Source of the DNA: Gluconacetobacter asukensis
GTDB lineage: Bacteria; Pseudomonadota; Alphaproteobacteria; Acetobacterales; Acetobacteraceae
Length of the DNA: 64,000 nt
Assembly: GCF_014174375.1 (NCBI RefSeq)
Contig: NZ_JABEQE010000006.1
Coordinates: 1 to 64,000, forward strand
Reading direction: 5' to 3'
Program-made: the position numbers and the translations under genes
The notes under the pieces: model-generated
Told to the model about the DNA's origin: nothing
Databases searched by the model: none
What the model saw: only the letters and a program-made list of their open reading frames with translations
Shown: positions 7,748 through 16,827 of the stretch, in pieces
How the letters are laid out: each line of letters starts with the position of its first letter
Position numbering within the stretch: the first letter of the stretch is position 1

Positions 7748-9208
7748 CTACAGGATATGGCCGCCGGCGGAGGCGGTCGGGCGTGGGGGAATGGTGCTGG
7801 TCCATCCGCCGCCGAGCGCCTTGTAGAGGGTCACGCTGTTGGCCATGGTCTGGAGTTGCGTCGTGATGCCGCCGAGGCGGGCCGTGTACAGGTCGCGCTG
7901 GGCGACCAGGGTGGTCAGGTAGGGGTCGTAGCCGGCTCGGAAGCGTGTGATCGCCAGATGGTATTGCCGGTCGTTCGACGCGATCAGGGCGTCCTGCGCG
8001 TGGAGCTGCTTCAGGTAGGTGTCGCGGCCGGCCAGGGCGTCGGCGACTTCGCGGAAGGCGGTCTGGATCGTCTTTTCGTAGCGGGCGATTTCTTCCTTCT
8101 TGCGGGCTTTCGCCACGCGGAGCTGGGCTGTCAGGCGGCCGGCGTCGAAGAGCGGCACGGTGATCTGGGGGGCGACGTTCCAGGCGCCCATGCCGCTCTG
8201 GAACAGGCGGGTGATGTTGTTGCTGGCGGTGCCGTTGGCCGCCGTGATCTGGATCTTGGGGAAGAATTCGGCGCGGGCGGCGCCGATATCGTCGTTGGCC
8301 GCGCGCAGCACGTCTTCGGCCGACAGAATATCCGGGCGGCGGGCGATCATGTCCGATGGCAGGCCGGCCGGAACGTCGGGAAAGGCCATGACGGAATCAA
8401 GGGATGTGATGCCGTGCAATGCCCGCATGGTGGTGTCGTCGAGTGGCGTGCCGACCAGCAGGGTCAACTGGTCCAGGGCCTGGGCGCGCTGCCGCGTATA
8501 GACCTGCAGGCTGGTTTCCGCGTCGTGCAGGGCGGATTCCGCCTGTGCGACGTCCAGCGCCGTGACCGTGCCGGTCTGGGCCGCCTGCCGGACAAGATCG
8601 TAGGTGCGCTGGCGGCTGTCCAGCACCTGTTGCGTCACCAGCACCGCCTGGTTGTCCGCCACCCAGGTCAGCATGCCCGATGCCACGCTGGCGATCAGGC
8701 TGAGTTGCATGTTCTCGCGGTTCAGCGCGTCGGCCATGTAGCGGTCGAAGGCGGCCTGCGAGGCGCTGCGGATGCGCCCCCACAGATCGACCTCGTAGGC
8801 CGAGACGCCGAAGCCCACTGCGTATTGGCGCATGTAGAACGGGCCGTTTGTCTGCGAGAGGCTCCAGATCCTGGCATATTCCTTCTGGACGTTCGCCATG
8901 GCGCCGCCGTTCAGGGTGGGGAACAGCGATGCGTTTTCGATGTCGAACTGCGCGCTGGCGGCCTCGACCTGGTGCTGGGCGATCCGCAGGTCCTGATTGT
9001 TTGCCAGCGCCAGGGCGATCAGGCGTTGCATGACCGGATCGCGGTAGAAATGCTGCCAGTCCGGCAGGCTGGCGGTGGCCTCGTTGCCGCCGGGCCATGA
9101 CGTGGCGATGGCGGGGGCGGGGCGGTGCCAGGCCGGGATCATGGTGCAGCCGGACAGGAGCAGCGCGAGGCCGGCGGCGAGTGAGGCGAGGGGTCTGGTG
9201 GGCCGCAC
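7748..9208 (-). CDS. RND efflux outer-membrane lipoprotein (NodT/OprM family)
   Basis: A 486-aa TolC-type channel subunit. The N-terminus is a lipoprotein signal with lipobox LSGC (Cys21), then two repeated coiled-coil/strand units typical of OEP proteins (e.g. LALANNQDLRIAQHQVEAASAQFDIE and the second-half DAGRLTAQLRVAKARKKEEIARYEKTIQTAFREVADAL region). It would form the outer-membrane exit of the tripartite pump encoded with the two upstream genes. It starts two bases after the adaptor gene stop. The substrate is unknown. Confidence 0.9.
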   Translation of the reverse strand: MRPTRPLASLAAGLALLLSGCTMIPAWHRPAPAIATSWPGGNEATASLPDWQHFYRDPVMQRLIALALANNQDLRIAQHQVEAASAQFDIENASLFPTLNGGAMANVQKEYARIWSLSQTNGPFYMRQYAVGFGVSAYEVDLWGRIRSASQAAFDRYMADALNRENMQLSLIASVASGMLTWVADNQAVLVTQQVLDSRQRTYDLVRQAAQTGTVTALDVAQAESALHDAETSLQVYTRQRAQALDQLTLLVGTPLDDTTMRALHGITSLDSVMAFPDVPAGLPSDMIARRPDILSAEDVLRAANDDIGAARAEFFPKIQITAANGTASNNITRLFQSGMGAWNVAPQITVPLFDAGRLTAQLRVAKARKKEEIARYEKTIQTAFREVADALAGRDTYLKQLHAQDALIASNDRQYHLAITRFRAGYDPYLTTLVAQRDLYTARLGGITTQLQTMANSVTLYKALGGGWTSTIPPRPTASAGGHIL

Positions 9209-9210
9209 CG

Positions 9211-10386
9211 TCAGGCTCCCTTTGTGTCGGAATCGGAGTGGGGCGCGACGGGGCTGCCGTCATGCAGTGCGGAGGGTGGGTGGACGATCAACTGGCTGCC
9301 GTCCGGCAGGCCGCCGAGGATTTCGAGCCGGTCGCCATAATCGCGCCCCACCGTGACGTGCCGGATCGTGACGTGGTGGTCGGGCGAGACCGTATCGACC
9401 GACAGCCCGTCGGCTTCGTAATTCAGGGCCTCCGCCGGGATGAGCGTGATGCCGCCCGCGCGTGGCAGGTCGAAATGGATGGTGGCGTAGAGGCCGGCCG
9501 CCAGCCTGCCATCCGGATTGTCCAGTTCGATTTCCACCGGCAGCATGCGGCTGTCGCGTTCCAGAGCATGGCCGGTGCGGGTGACGGTGCCGCTGAAATG
9601 CTGGTCGGGCCGCGCGGGCAGCGAGAGGGTGGCCTGCGTGCCGACCGCGAGGCCGGCGGCCTGGTCTTGCGGCACATGAACCCGCACGCGCAGCCGGTCG
9701 GTGCGGGCCACCACAAACAGCGGCGCCGCCTGGACATTGTCGGCGTTGACCAGATCGCCGGCCTCGACCGTGCGGGCGGTCACGACGCCGTCGAAGGGCG
9801 CGGTGATGGTCGTATAGGCCTGGCGCTGGGCGATGTCGGCCAAGGCTGCGCGGGCGGCGTCCTGTTCGGCCAGCCTTGCCTGCTGGGTGATGCGGTCGAC
9901 GTCGAAATTCTGCCGGCTGACGGCGCCGCCGCCGACGAGCCCCGCCGAGCGCCGCGCCGTGACGCGGGCCAGGTCGAGGTCGGCCTGGGCCTGGGCCAGT
10001 GCGGCCTGGGCGCGGGCGACCTGCCGGTCCAGTTCCGGGGCGCGGATCAGCGCCAGAACCTGGCCGGCCTTGACCGGGGTGCCGATATCGACGAACCGCT
10101 TTTCGATATAGCCCGACGCCCTTGCGCCGATTGCCGCCGTCTCCAGCGGGGCGGTTTCGCCCGGCAGGTCCAGCGCGATCGGTGTCGTGTCCGCGTGGAC
10201 GACCATCGTGAGCACTTCGGGCGCCTGGTCGCGGCGGGTATCGGCCAGTGCCCGGACCGCGCGGGCGCGTTCGACATGCGTCACCGCGCCGTAGCCCAGC
10301 AGGGCCACCAGGCCCAGGCCGATCGCGGCCCCGGTGGCACGGCCGCCGCGCGAGGATGGAACTGGCGGGGAAGAGAGGTCAGACAT
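9211..10386 (-). CDS. RND efflux periplasmic adaptor (membrane fusion protein)
   Basis: A 391-aa protein with one N-terminal membrane anchor (AAIGLGLVALLGYGAV, ~residues 20-35), a biotinyl-lipoyl-like half (GYIEKRFVDIGTPVKAGQVLALI), an alpha-hairpin of alternating Ala/Gln/Arg, the second half-motif (TITAPFDGVVTARTVEAGDLV) and a beta-barrel domain. It links pump and channel in the periplasm. Its ATG overlaps the permease stop in ATGTCTGA, so translation is probably coupled. Confidence 0.92.
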   Translation of the reverse strand: MSDLSSPPVPSSRGGRATGAAIGLGLVALLGYGAVTHVERARAVRALADTRRDQAPEVLTMVVHADTTPIALDLPGETAPLETAAIGARASGYIEKRFVDIGTPVKAGQVLALIRAPELDRQVARAQAALAQAQADLDLARVTARRSAGLVGGGAVSRQNFDVDRITQQARLAEQDAARAALADIAQRQAYTTITAPFDGVVTARTVEAGDLVNADNVQAAPLFVVARTDRLRVRVHVPQDQAAGLAVGTQATLSLPARPDQHFSGTVTRTGHALERDSRMLPVEIELDNPDGRLAAGLYATIHFDLPRAGGITLIPAEALNYEADGLSVDTVSPDHHVTIRHVTVGRDYGDRLEILGGLPDGSQLIVHPPSALHDGSPVAPHSDSDTKGA

Positions 10387-13300
10387 CGCGATAATCCTCG
10401 AGAAGGCGGCTCTCGCGCCGCCGCAGGCGGCTGTAGAGCCAGGGCACCACGAACAGCGTGGCGCAGGTTCCCACCATCAGGCCGCCGATGACGGCGCGGC
10501 CCAGCGGCGCGTTCTGTTCGCCGCCGTCGCCCAGGCCCAGCGACATCGGCAGCATGCCGATCACCATGGCCAGAGACGTCATCAGGATCGGGCGCAGGCG
10601 TGCCTGCCCGGCGGCGATGGCGGCCTCGGCTGCCGAATGGCCGTCGGCGCGGCGTTCCTTGGCGAAGGTGACGAGCAGGATCGAATTGGCGCTGGCGACG
10701 CCGACGCTCATGATCGCGCCCATCAGTGACGGGACGGAAAAGGTCGTGCCGGTGACGAACAGCATGAACACGATGCCGCACATCGCCCCCGGCAGGCCCA
10801 GCACCACCACGAACGGGTCCATGAAGGACTGGAAGTTCACGACCATCAGCAGATAGACGGCCAGGGCCGCGACGATCAGCCCGATGCCCAGCCGGGTGAA
10901 GGCCGAGCGCATGCTGTCGATCTGGCCCTGCACCGTGATGGTGTTGCCGGGCGATAGCTGGCCGCGATGGCGGTCGACGATCCGGTCGATGGCGCGTGCG
11001 ATGCCGCCCAGGTCGCGCCCTTCGACGCTGGCGTCGATATCCAGGACCGGCTGGATGTTGCTGTGCGAGATCACGTTCTGCGCCATGCCGCGCCTGATCG
11101 TGGCCACGTTGCTGAGCAATGAGGGCGTGCTGGTTGCGCCGTTGGCCGGCGAGATGACCGTATCCAGCAGGTCGCCCAGCCCGTTGACGCGGTATTGCGG
11201 CGTCTGCACCGCCAGCGGATACTGGATGCCGGTGGCAGGATCGACCCAGAAATTGGGCGTGACGGTATTGGACGAGGCCAGCGACACCATGACGTTGCGC
11301 GCGACGTCGTTGAGGGTGAGGCCCAGATCCTGGGCGCGTATCCTGTCGATGGCGATCAGCAGTTCGGGGGCCGCGATCTGCTGGTGCAGATGTACGTCCA
11401 CCAGGCCCGGAATCTGTGCGGCCTCGCGCAGGATGTCGCGCATCACCTTGCGGTTGTTGGGCTGGTCGTAGCCGGCGATGCGGATATCGACCTGGGCGGG
11501 AATGCCGAAATTCAGGATCTGGGTGACGATGTCCGCCGGCTGGAAATAGAACACGCAGTCGGGGAAGCGCCGGGCCAGTTCGGTACGCAGCGTGCGGATG
11601 TAATCGGCGGTGGGGCGATGATGTTCCTTGAGCGCCACCATGATCTGTCCGTCATTGGGGCCGATCGTGGTGCCGTCGTCGAACGGCATGCTGTAGCGGA
11701 AGGGGATGCCGATATTGTCCAGCACCAGATCGCGCTCGCTGTCCGGCACGATCTGGCGGATCGTGTCCTCGACGCGATCGAAGATTTTCTCCGTGCTTTC
11801 GATCCTTGTGCCGGCGGGGGCGCGGACATGCAGGCGGAATTCGCCGGCATCGATGGCGGGAAAGAAATCCTGGCCGACCTGGGTGGCCACGAGTCCGGCG
11901 GCCACCAGCATCGTTCCTGCCAGCGCGGGCACTTTCCACGAACTGGCGATCAGCCGGTGCAGCAGGGCGATATAGCGGTCGCGCAGGCGTTCGAAATGCT
12001 GGTCGAACCGCTGCCCGAAGCGGGCGATGCGGCCGGGCGGCAGGCCGGCGTCGTGGCGGCGGCGGGCCTGCTCTTCTTCGGCGCCCAGCAGCAGGGCGGC
12101 CAGGATCGGCACCAGGGTCCGGCTGATGGCGTAGGAGGCGAGCATGGCATAGACCACCGCCAGCGCCATCGGCGTGAACAGGAAGCGCGACGGGCCGGTG
12201 AGGAATTCCACCGAGACGAACACGCAGGAAATTGCCAGCGTGGAGACCAGGGTCGGCAGTGCGATGCCGGCGGCGCCGTCCAGCACGGCAAGCCGCAGGT
12301 CTGCGCCGTCATGGCGAATGCGGTGGATGTTCTCGATCGTGACCGTGGCGTCATCGACCAGGATGCCGACCGCCAGCGCCAGGCCGCCCAATGTCATCAG
12401 GTTCAGCGTCTGGCCCGTCATCGACAGGATGGCGATCGAGGACAGGATGGCCAGCGGGATCGAGGCCGCGACGATGAGCGTCGAGCGCCAGCTTGCCAGG
12501 AAGGCCAGGATCATTGCTGCCGTCAGCAGGCCGGCGATGACGGCTTCCGACGCCACGCCGGAAATGGCGGCCTTGACGAAGACGGACTGGTCGAACAGTT
12601 CGTCGATCTTCATGCCCGGCGGGGCGGCGGCGCGGGTGACCGGCAGCACCTTGTCGCGGATTGCATTGACCACGTCGAGCGTCGAGGCGTTGCCGGCCTT
12701 CATGATCGACAGCAGGACCGAGCGTTGCCCTTCGCGCCGCACGACATTCTGCTGGACCGCCGTGCCGTCGCGGACCTGGGCCACGTCGGCGATCCGCACG
12801 ATGGCGCCGGTTTTGGGGTCGCGCTTCAGGGGCACCTGGTTCAGTTGTGCGGCCACGTCCGGCATGCCGTTCATGCGCAAATCATATTGGGTCGGGCCGA
12901 ACTTCGTGGTGCCGGCGGGCAGGGTCAGGTTCTGCACGTTGATGGCGTTGGACACGTCCAGCGGCGTCAGCCCCAGGCCGGCCAGCCTCGTGCTGTCGAT
13001 ATCCACCATGACCTGGCGGATCTTGCCGCCATAAGGGGGCGGCAGCATGGTGCCGGGGATGGGCGCGAGTTGCTGGCGCACGCGATAGACGCCGTAATCG
13101 TAGAGTTCGCTCTCGGTCAGGTGGTCGGACGACAGCGAGAGTTGCAGCACCGGCACGGACGAGGCGCTGTACTGCATGATGATCGGCGGCTGCACGCCTG
13201 GCGGCAGGAAGGCGCGGATCGAGTTCGTGGCCGAGACGGTCTGCGCCACCGCCAGGTCGACATTCACGCCGGGCTGGAAATAGAGCTTCTGCAGCACCAG

Positions 13301-13564
13301 GCCGGGCGTGGTCTGGCTTTCGATGGTGCGCAGATTGTTGACGAAGAAGCTTTCGGAAAACTCGGTATAGGTGCTGAGGCGTTTTTCAGTCTCGGCCGCG
13401 TCCAGCCCGTCATAGTACCAGACGACCGTCACCACCGGGATATCGATGGCGGGAAAGACATCTGTGGGCGTGCGAAAGAGTGCCGTGATCCCCATGAGCA
13501 GGATCAGGACGCCCGTGACGAGGAACGTGTATGGCCGTCGGAGCGCGAATGCGACGATACCCAT
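10379..13564 (-). CDS. RND multidrug efflux permease (HAE1-like)
   Basis: A 1061-aa inner-membrane proton antiporter with the RND pattern: one N-terminal helix (PYTFLVTGVLILLMGITALF), a large periplasmic porter loop, six helices including GGLALAVGILVDDATVTIENI with the charged Asp pair of the proton relay, a second loop, and a C-terminal helix bundle. ATG 13564 (MGIVAFALRRPYTF) fits family starts; the upstream frame from 13615 adds residues unlike the family. It is the first gene of a three-gene operon (permease, adaptor, channel) and is divergent from an AraC regulator. Confidence 0.93.
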   Translation of the reverse strand: MGIVAFALRRPYTFLVTGVLILLMGITALFRTPTDVFPAIDIPVVTVVWYYDGLDAAETEKRLSTYTEFSESFFVNNLRTIESQTTPGLVLQKLYFQPGVNVDLAVAQTVSATNSIRAFLPPGVQPPIIMQYSASSVPVLQLSLSSDHLTESELYDYGVYRVRQQLAPIPGTMLPPPYGGKIRQVMVDIDSTRLAGLGLTPLDVSNAINVQNLTLPAGTTKFGPTQYDLRMNGMPDVAAQLNQVPLKRDPKTGAIVRIADVAQVRDGTAVQQNVVRREGQRSVLLSIMKAGNASTLDVVNAIRDKVLPVTRAAAPPGMKIDELFDQSVFVKAAISGVASEAVIAGLLTAAMILAFLASWRSTLIVAASIPLAILSSIAILSMTGQTLNLMTLGGLALAVGILVDDATVTIENIHRIRHDGADLRLAVLDGAAGIALPTLVSTLAISCVFVSVEFLTGPSRFLFTPMALAVVYAMLASYAISRTLVPILAALLLGAEEEQARRRHDAGLPPGRIARFGQRFDQHFERLRDRYIALLHRLIASSWKVPALAGTMLVAAGLVATQVGQDFFPAIDAGEFRLHVRAPAGTRIESTEKIFDRVEDTIRQIVPDSERDLVLDNIGIPFRYSMPFDDGTTIGPNDGQIMVALKEHHRPTADYIRTLRTELARRFPDCVFYFQPADIVTQILNFGIPAQVDIRIAGYDQPNNRKVMRDILREAAQIPGLVDVHLHQQIAAPELLIAIDRIRAQDLGLTLNDVARNVMVSLASSNTVTPNFWVDPATGIQYPLAVQTPQYRVNGLGDLLDTVISPANGATSTPSLLSNVATIRRGMAQNVISHSNIQPVLDIDASVEGRDLGGIARAIDRIVDRHRGQLSPGNTITVQGQIDSMRSAFTRLGIGLIVAALAVYLLMVVNFQSFMDPFVVVLGLPGAMCGIVFMLFVTGTTFSVPSLMGAIMSVGVASANSILLVTFAKERRADGHSAAEAAIAAGQARLRPILMTSLAMVIGMLPMSLGLGDGGEQNAPLGRAVIGGLMVGTCATLFVVPWLYSRLRRRESRLLEDYRDV

Positions 13565-14022
13565 GGGTCTCTCTATGTGATGGATGGACCGGGCGCGCTG
13601 GCGCTCCGGAGGCAATGGCGAGGGCGGCCTGCCGAAGATGTCCGTTCATGCCGGAGATAAACCGAACAGCTTCGTTGAGGCGCTCTTGTGGTCGGATCAT
13701 GCAACCTGTGCGGGTTGGAGCGGTAGAGCGATCCGCTCTCGTTCTTGCATGATTCGCGCCTGCCGGCCGGTTTCGGGGGGGCGTGATGGCGAGCGGCGTC
13801 ATCATATCATTATGTATAATATGGAGCTTTTGCCGATTTTTCTCTTCTCGCGATGGGGCGATGGCATGATCCGATCAAATGATTGCACGATCCTCTTGAA
13901 CTGCCCGCAAGGACGGTGTGATCGGATCGGACATGCGCTATCATCGCGGGGAACTGGAGCATCGTTGCCCGTCCGGATGATCCTGGCCGGACGGGATGGG
14001 ATATGTGGTTTCGGAGGGTTGG
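13565..14022. promoter_or_regulatory. Divergent intergenic region, RND operon / araC
   Basis: No gene is supported here. It holds an AT-rich stretch (13800-13830), a 10-bp inverted repeat gatccgatca (13868-13877) / tgatcggatc (13919-13928) that could be AraC half-sites, and a perfect 9-bp hairpin cccgtccgg/ccggacggg (13968-13995) in the araC leader. Confidence 0.45.
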
Positions 14023-14940
14023 ATGCGCGATCTGCTCGACCGTCTGCGCGATACGATCGAACGACACTGCGTCGCGCCCACCACGCGGACCGCCTTGCCA
14101 GGCCTGCTGCTGTTTCGGGCCGAGGCCCCGACCACGCCGATGAATGTGGTATACGAACCGCGTTTCTGCGTGATCGTGCAGGGCAGCAAGCAGGTCATGC
14201 TCTGTGACCAGGTCTTCGATTACGATGCCAGCAAATATCTGGTGACGGCGGTCGATCTGCCGGTGAGCGGCCATATCACCCATGCCAGTCCCGAGGAGCC
14301 CTATCTGGCTCTGTGCCTGACGCTGGACCCGGCCGATATCGCGGATGTGCTGCTGGAACTGCGCGATCGGCCGGAGGATCTTTCCCACCAGTGCCCGCGC
14401 TGCCTGACAGTCAGCGCCCTGACGCGGAATATCCTCGATCCGGTGACGCGGCTGGTGGGGTTGCTCGATACACCCGAGGATATCATCTTTCTGCGCCATC
14501 TGGCGGTCAGGGAATTGCTCTATCGCCTGTTGCAGGGGCCGCAGGGTGGCGTCCTGCGCCAGATCGCCACCGCCGGCAGCAACCTGTCGCATCTGAACAG
14601 GGCGATCGCCTGGATCAGGGATCATTATGCCCAGGCGTTCGACATCGCGGATGTCGCCCGGCTGGCGGGCATGAGCCCATCATCCTTCCATCGGCATTTC
14701 CGGGCGGCGACGATGATGAGTCCGCTGCAATATCGCACGCGTCTGCGCTTGCAGGAGGCCCGGCGGCAATTGATGGGCAATGCGGTCGATGCGGCGGAGG
14801 TGGGGTTTGCGGTCGGGTATGACAGCCCGTCGCAGTTCAGCCGCGAATATCGGCGCATGTTCGGGAATCCGCCGGCGCGGGACGCGCAGCGGATTCGGGC
14901 GGAGAATGCCGTGGAGGCGCGGACGCTGGAGGCGGTTTGA
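14023..14940 (+). CDS. AraC-family regulator
   Basis: A 305-aa regulator with an AraC_N cupin-type sensor domain (TTPMNVVYEPRFCVIVQGSKQ, ~residues 35-150) and a C-terminal double HTH (~205-295; IADVARLAGMSPSSFHRHFR and GFAVGYDSPSQFSREYRRMFG). ATG 14023 has GGAGGG at 14013-14018. The alternative ATG 13996 directly abuts a strong hairpin and has no ribosome binding site. It is divergent from the RND pump and probably regulates it. The inducer is unknown. Confidence 0.88.
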   Translation: MRDLLDRLRDTIERHCVAPTTRTALPGLLLFRAEAPTTPMNVVYEPRFCVIVQGSKQVMLCDQVFDYDASKYLVTAVDLPVSGHITHASPEEPYLALCLTLDPADIADVLLELRDRPEDLSHQCPRCLTVSALTRNILDPVTRLVGLLDTPEDIIFLRHLAVRELLYRLLQGPQGGVLRQIATAGSNLSHLNRAIAWIRDHYAQAFDIADVARLAGMSPSSFHRHFRAATMMSPLQYRTRLRLQEARRQLMGNAVDAAEVGFAVGYDSPSQFSREYRRMFGNPPARDAQRIRAENAVEARTLEAV

Positions 14941-14962
14941 TTGATGGCGGAGGGGAGGTCTG

Positions 14963-15060
14963 TCTTTTCTTCTTTTTCTGAAGAAAAAGAAGAAAAAAGA
15001 CTTTTATCCGTTCAGGAGCCGTGTGCCAGGTGCAGACAATGTCCCTGAACGAATAAAAGT
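14963..15060. repeat. Tandem palindromes between araC and yghU
   Basis: Two stem-loops lie back to back. The first, about 14963-15000, is an AT stem (cttctttttct pairing with agaaaaagaag) and looks like a terminator. The second, 15000-15060, has 17-bp arms (cttttatccgttcagg type) with one mismatch and a 27-nt interior. They lie between convergent genes and could be a bidirectional terminator or a dispersed intergenic repeat. Confidence 0.5.
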
Positions 15061-15116
15061 TTTTTGGTTCTTTTTTCAAAAAATAACAGAAACCAGAGCG
15101 AATCTGTTCAACGCCT

Positions 15117-15995
15117 TTACCCGGCGGTACCGAGCTTGTCCTGTGTCTTCGTCTCGAAATCACTTGCCTCGTGGCGTTCGCGCAGCTGGCTGGAGGGTTC
15201 GCCGCTCATGCGGTTGACCATGCGGCCGCGCTGGACGGCCGGGCGTTCCAGCAGGCGGTCGGCCCAGGCCTGGAGATGTTTGTAGTCCTGCACGCTCAGG
15301 AACTCGGCGCCGCCATAGAGCCAGCCTTTGGCCAGTCCGCCATACCAGGGGAAGATCGCCATGTCGGCGATGGTGTAGCTGTCGCCCGCGATATAGGGGC
15401 TTTCCGCCAGCCGGCGGTCCAGCACGTCGAGCTGGCGCTTGGCCTCCATTGCGAAACGGTCGATCGCATATTTGATCTTGTGCGGTGCGTAGGCGTAGAA
15501 ATGCCCGAACCCGCCGCCCAGATAGGGGGCGCTGCCGACCTGCCAGAACAGCCAGTTGAGGCATTCCGTGCGCCCGGCGATGTCCTTTGGCAGGAAGGCG
15601 CCGAATTTCTCGGCCAGGTAGAGCAGGATCGAGCCGGATTCGAACACCCGGATGGGGGCGGGCCCGCTATGGTCGACCATGGCGGGGATCTTGGAGTTCG
15701 GGTTGACGGCGACGAAGCCGCTGCCGAACTGGTCGCCCGCGCCGATATTGATCAGCCATGCATCATATTCGGCCCCGGCGTGACCGGCCGCCAGCAGTTC
15801 CTCCAGCATGATCGTCACCTTCACGCCGTTGGGCGTGCCGAGCGAATAGAGCTGGAGCGGGTGGCGGCCGACGGGGAGTGTCTTGTCATGCGTCGGGCCT
15901 GCGATCGGGCGGTTGATGCTAGCGAACTGGCCGCCGCCCGACTTGTTCCAGGTCCAGACCTTAGGTGGGGTGTAGTCGGTGGGTTCGGTCATCAT
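15117..15995 (-). CDS. yghU: Glutathione S-transferase / disulfide-bond oxidoreductase, YghU type
   Basis: A 292-aa GST. YghU-type features are the long N-terminal arm (YTPPKVWTWNKSGGGQFASINRPIAGPTHDK) before the thioredoxin fold, then PNGVKVTIMLEE, NPNSKIPAMVDH and ESGSILLYLAEKFG, followed by a helical domain with FWQVGSAPYLGGGFGHFYAYAP. Family members bind two glutathiones and reduce disulfides. It is the second gene of a pair, 12 bp after another GST gene, and both are divergent from a TetR regulator. Confidence 0.9.
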   Translation of the reverse strand: MMTEPTDYTPPKVWTWNKSGGGQFASINRPIAGPTHDKTLPVGRHPLQLYSLGTPNGVKVTIMLEELLAAGHAGAEYDAWLINIGAGDQFGSGFVAVNPNSKIPAMVDHSGPAPIRVFESGSILLYLAEKFGAFLPKDIAGRTECLNWLFWQVGSAPYLGGGFGHFYAYAPHKIKYAIDRFAMEAKRQLDVLDRRLAESPYIAGDSYTIADMAIFPWYGGLAKGWLYGGAEFLSVQDYKHLQAWADRLLERPAVQRGRMVNRMSGEPSSQLRERHEASDFETKTQDKLGTAG

Positions 15996-16007
15996 GGATC
16001 TCCGATA

Positions 16008-16712
16008 TCAGGATGCAGGCGGATAATTCGAGGGGAACAGCGCGCGGAGGGCCTGTTCGTCGGTCGTGGTCTTGAAGGCGTGATCCTGCCCGACGGCGCG
16101 GGCGCGCGCTACGGCGGGGCGGCTGTCGATGGTGTGGAAGAAGCGTTTCAGGTGGGGCCAGGGGGTCAGCGGATCTTTCGTACCCTTCATGACTCGGGCC
16201 GCGCGATCGATCCAGCCCCAGGCTGACATGTCGGCGATCGTGTAGCTGTTGCCGGCGATATATTCCCGGCCTACCAGGTGATCGTTCAGCACCTGGTAGT
16301 GCCGCTGGGCCTCGCGCCGGTAGCGGTTGATGGCATAGTCCTGGTCTTCGGGCGCGAAATACTGGAAGTGGACTGCCTGGCCCGAATAGGGGCCGAGGCC
16401 GGTGGCGATGAACATCAGCCAGGACAGCAATTCCGGCCGGTCGGCCGGGGTGCCGAGAAAGCGGCCGGTCTTTTCGGCGAGGTAGAGAAGGATGGCGGTG
16501 GAATCGAAAACGTGTGCCGGCGTGCCGTCTGGTCCGTCCGGGTCGACGATCGCCGGCACCTTGCCGTTGGGGTTGATGGCGCGGAATGCCGGGTCATGCT
16601 GTTCGCCCTTGCGGGTGTCGACGGGAATGACCGTGTAGTCCAGGCCGCTTTCCTCGAGGAAGAGGGCCACCTTCGCGGGATTGGGGGTGGGGTGGAAATA
16701 GAAGCGGATCAT
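16008..16712 (-). CDS. Glutathione S-transferase
   Basis: A 234-aa cytosolic GST with an N-terminal thioredoxin-like domain (MIRFYFHPTPNPAKVALFLEE, INPNGKVPAIVD, FDSTAILLYLAEKTGRFLG) and a C-terminal helical domain ending around residue 210. It resembles the YfcG/Nu group of bacterial GSTs, which act as disulfide reductases. It lies directly upstream of the yghU-type gene and starts about 115 bp from the divergent TetR gene. Confidence 0.88.
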   Translation of the reverse strand: MIRFYFHPTPNPAKVALFLEESGLDYTVIPVDTRKGEQHDPAFRAINPNGKVPAIVDPDGPDGTPAHVFDSTAILLYLAEKTGRFLGTPADRPELLSWLMFIATGLGPYSGQAVHFQYFAPEDQDYAINRYRREAQRHYQVLNDHLVGREYIAGNSYTIADMSAWGWIDRAARVMKGTKDPLTPWPHLKRFFHTIDSRPAVARARAVGQDHAFKTTTDEQALRALFPSNYPPAS

Positions 16713-16759
16713 GGTGCCTCCGTTCGTGCCGGCGCATGGCGCGGTGCGTTTTAGTATGA

Positions 16760-16773
16760 TCGTTCTAGAATGA
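16760..16773. promoter_or_regulatory. Palindromic operator candidate for the TetR regulator
   Basis: tcgttctagaatga is a near-perfect palindrome (one mismatched pair) around ttctagaa, in the divergent GST/TetR promoter region. Size and position fit a TetR operator. Confidence 0.4.
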
Positions 16774-16827
16774 CGCGTCGTATCTCATGTGGCAAGATGG
16801 GATCGTAATGCCTGCATGGATGAGGGA

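Noticed and set aside
11195-13660. 821-aa plus-strand frame
   Set aside because: It is antisense to the RND permease, has Arg/Gly/His-rich composition without domains, and arises from the high GC content.
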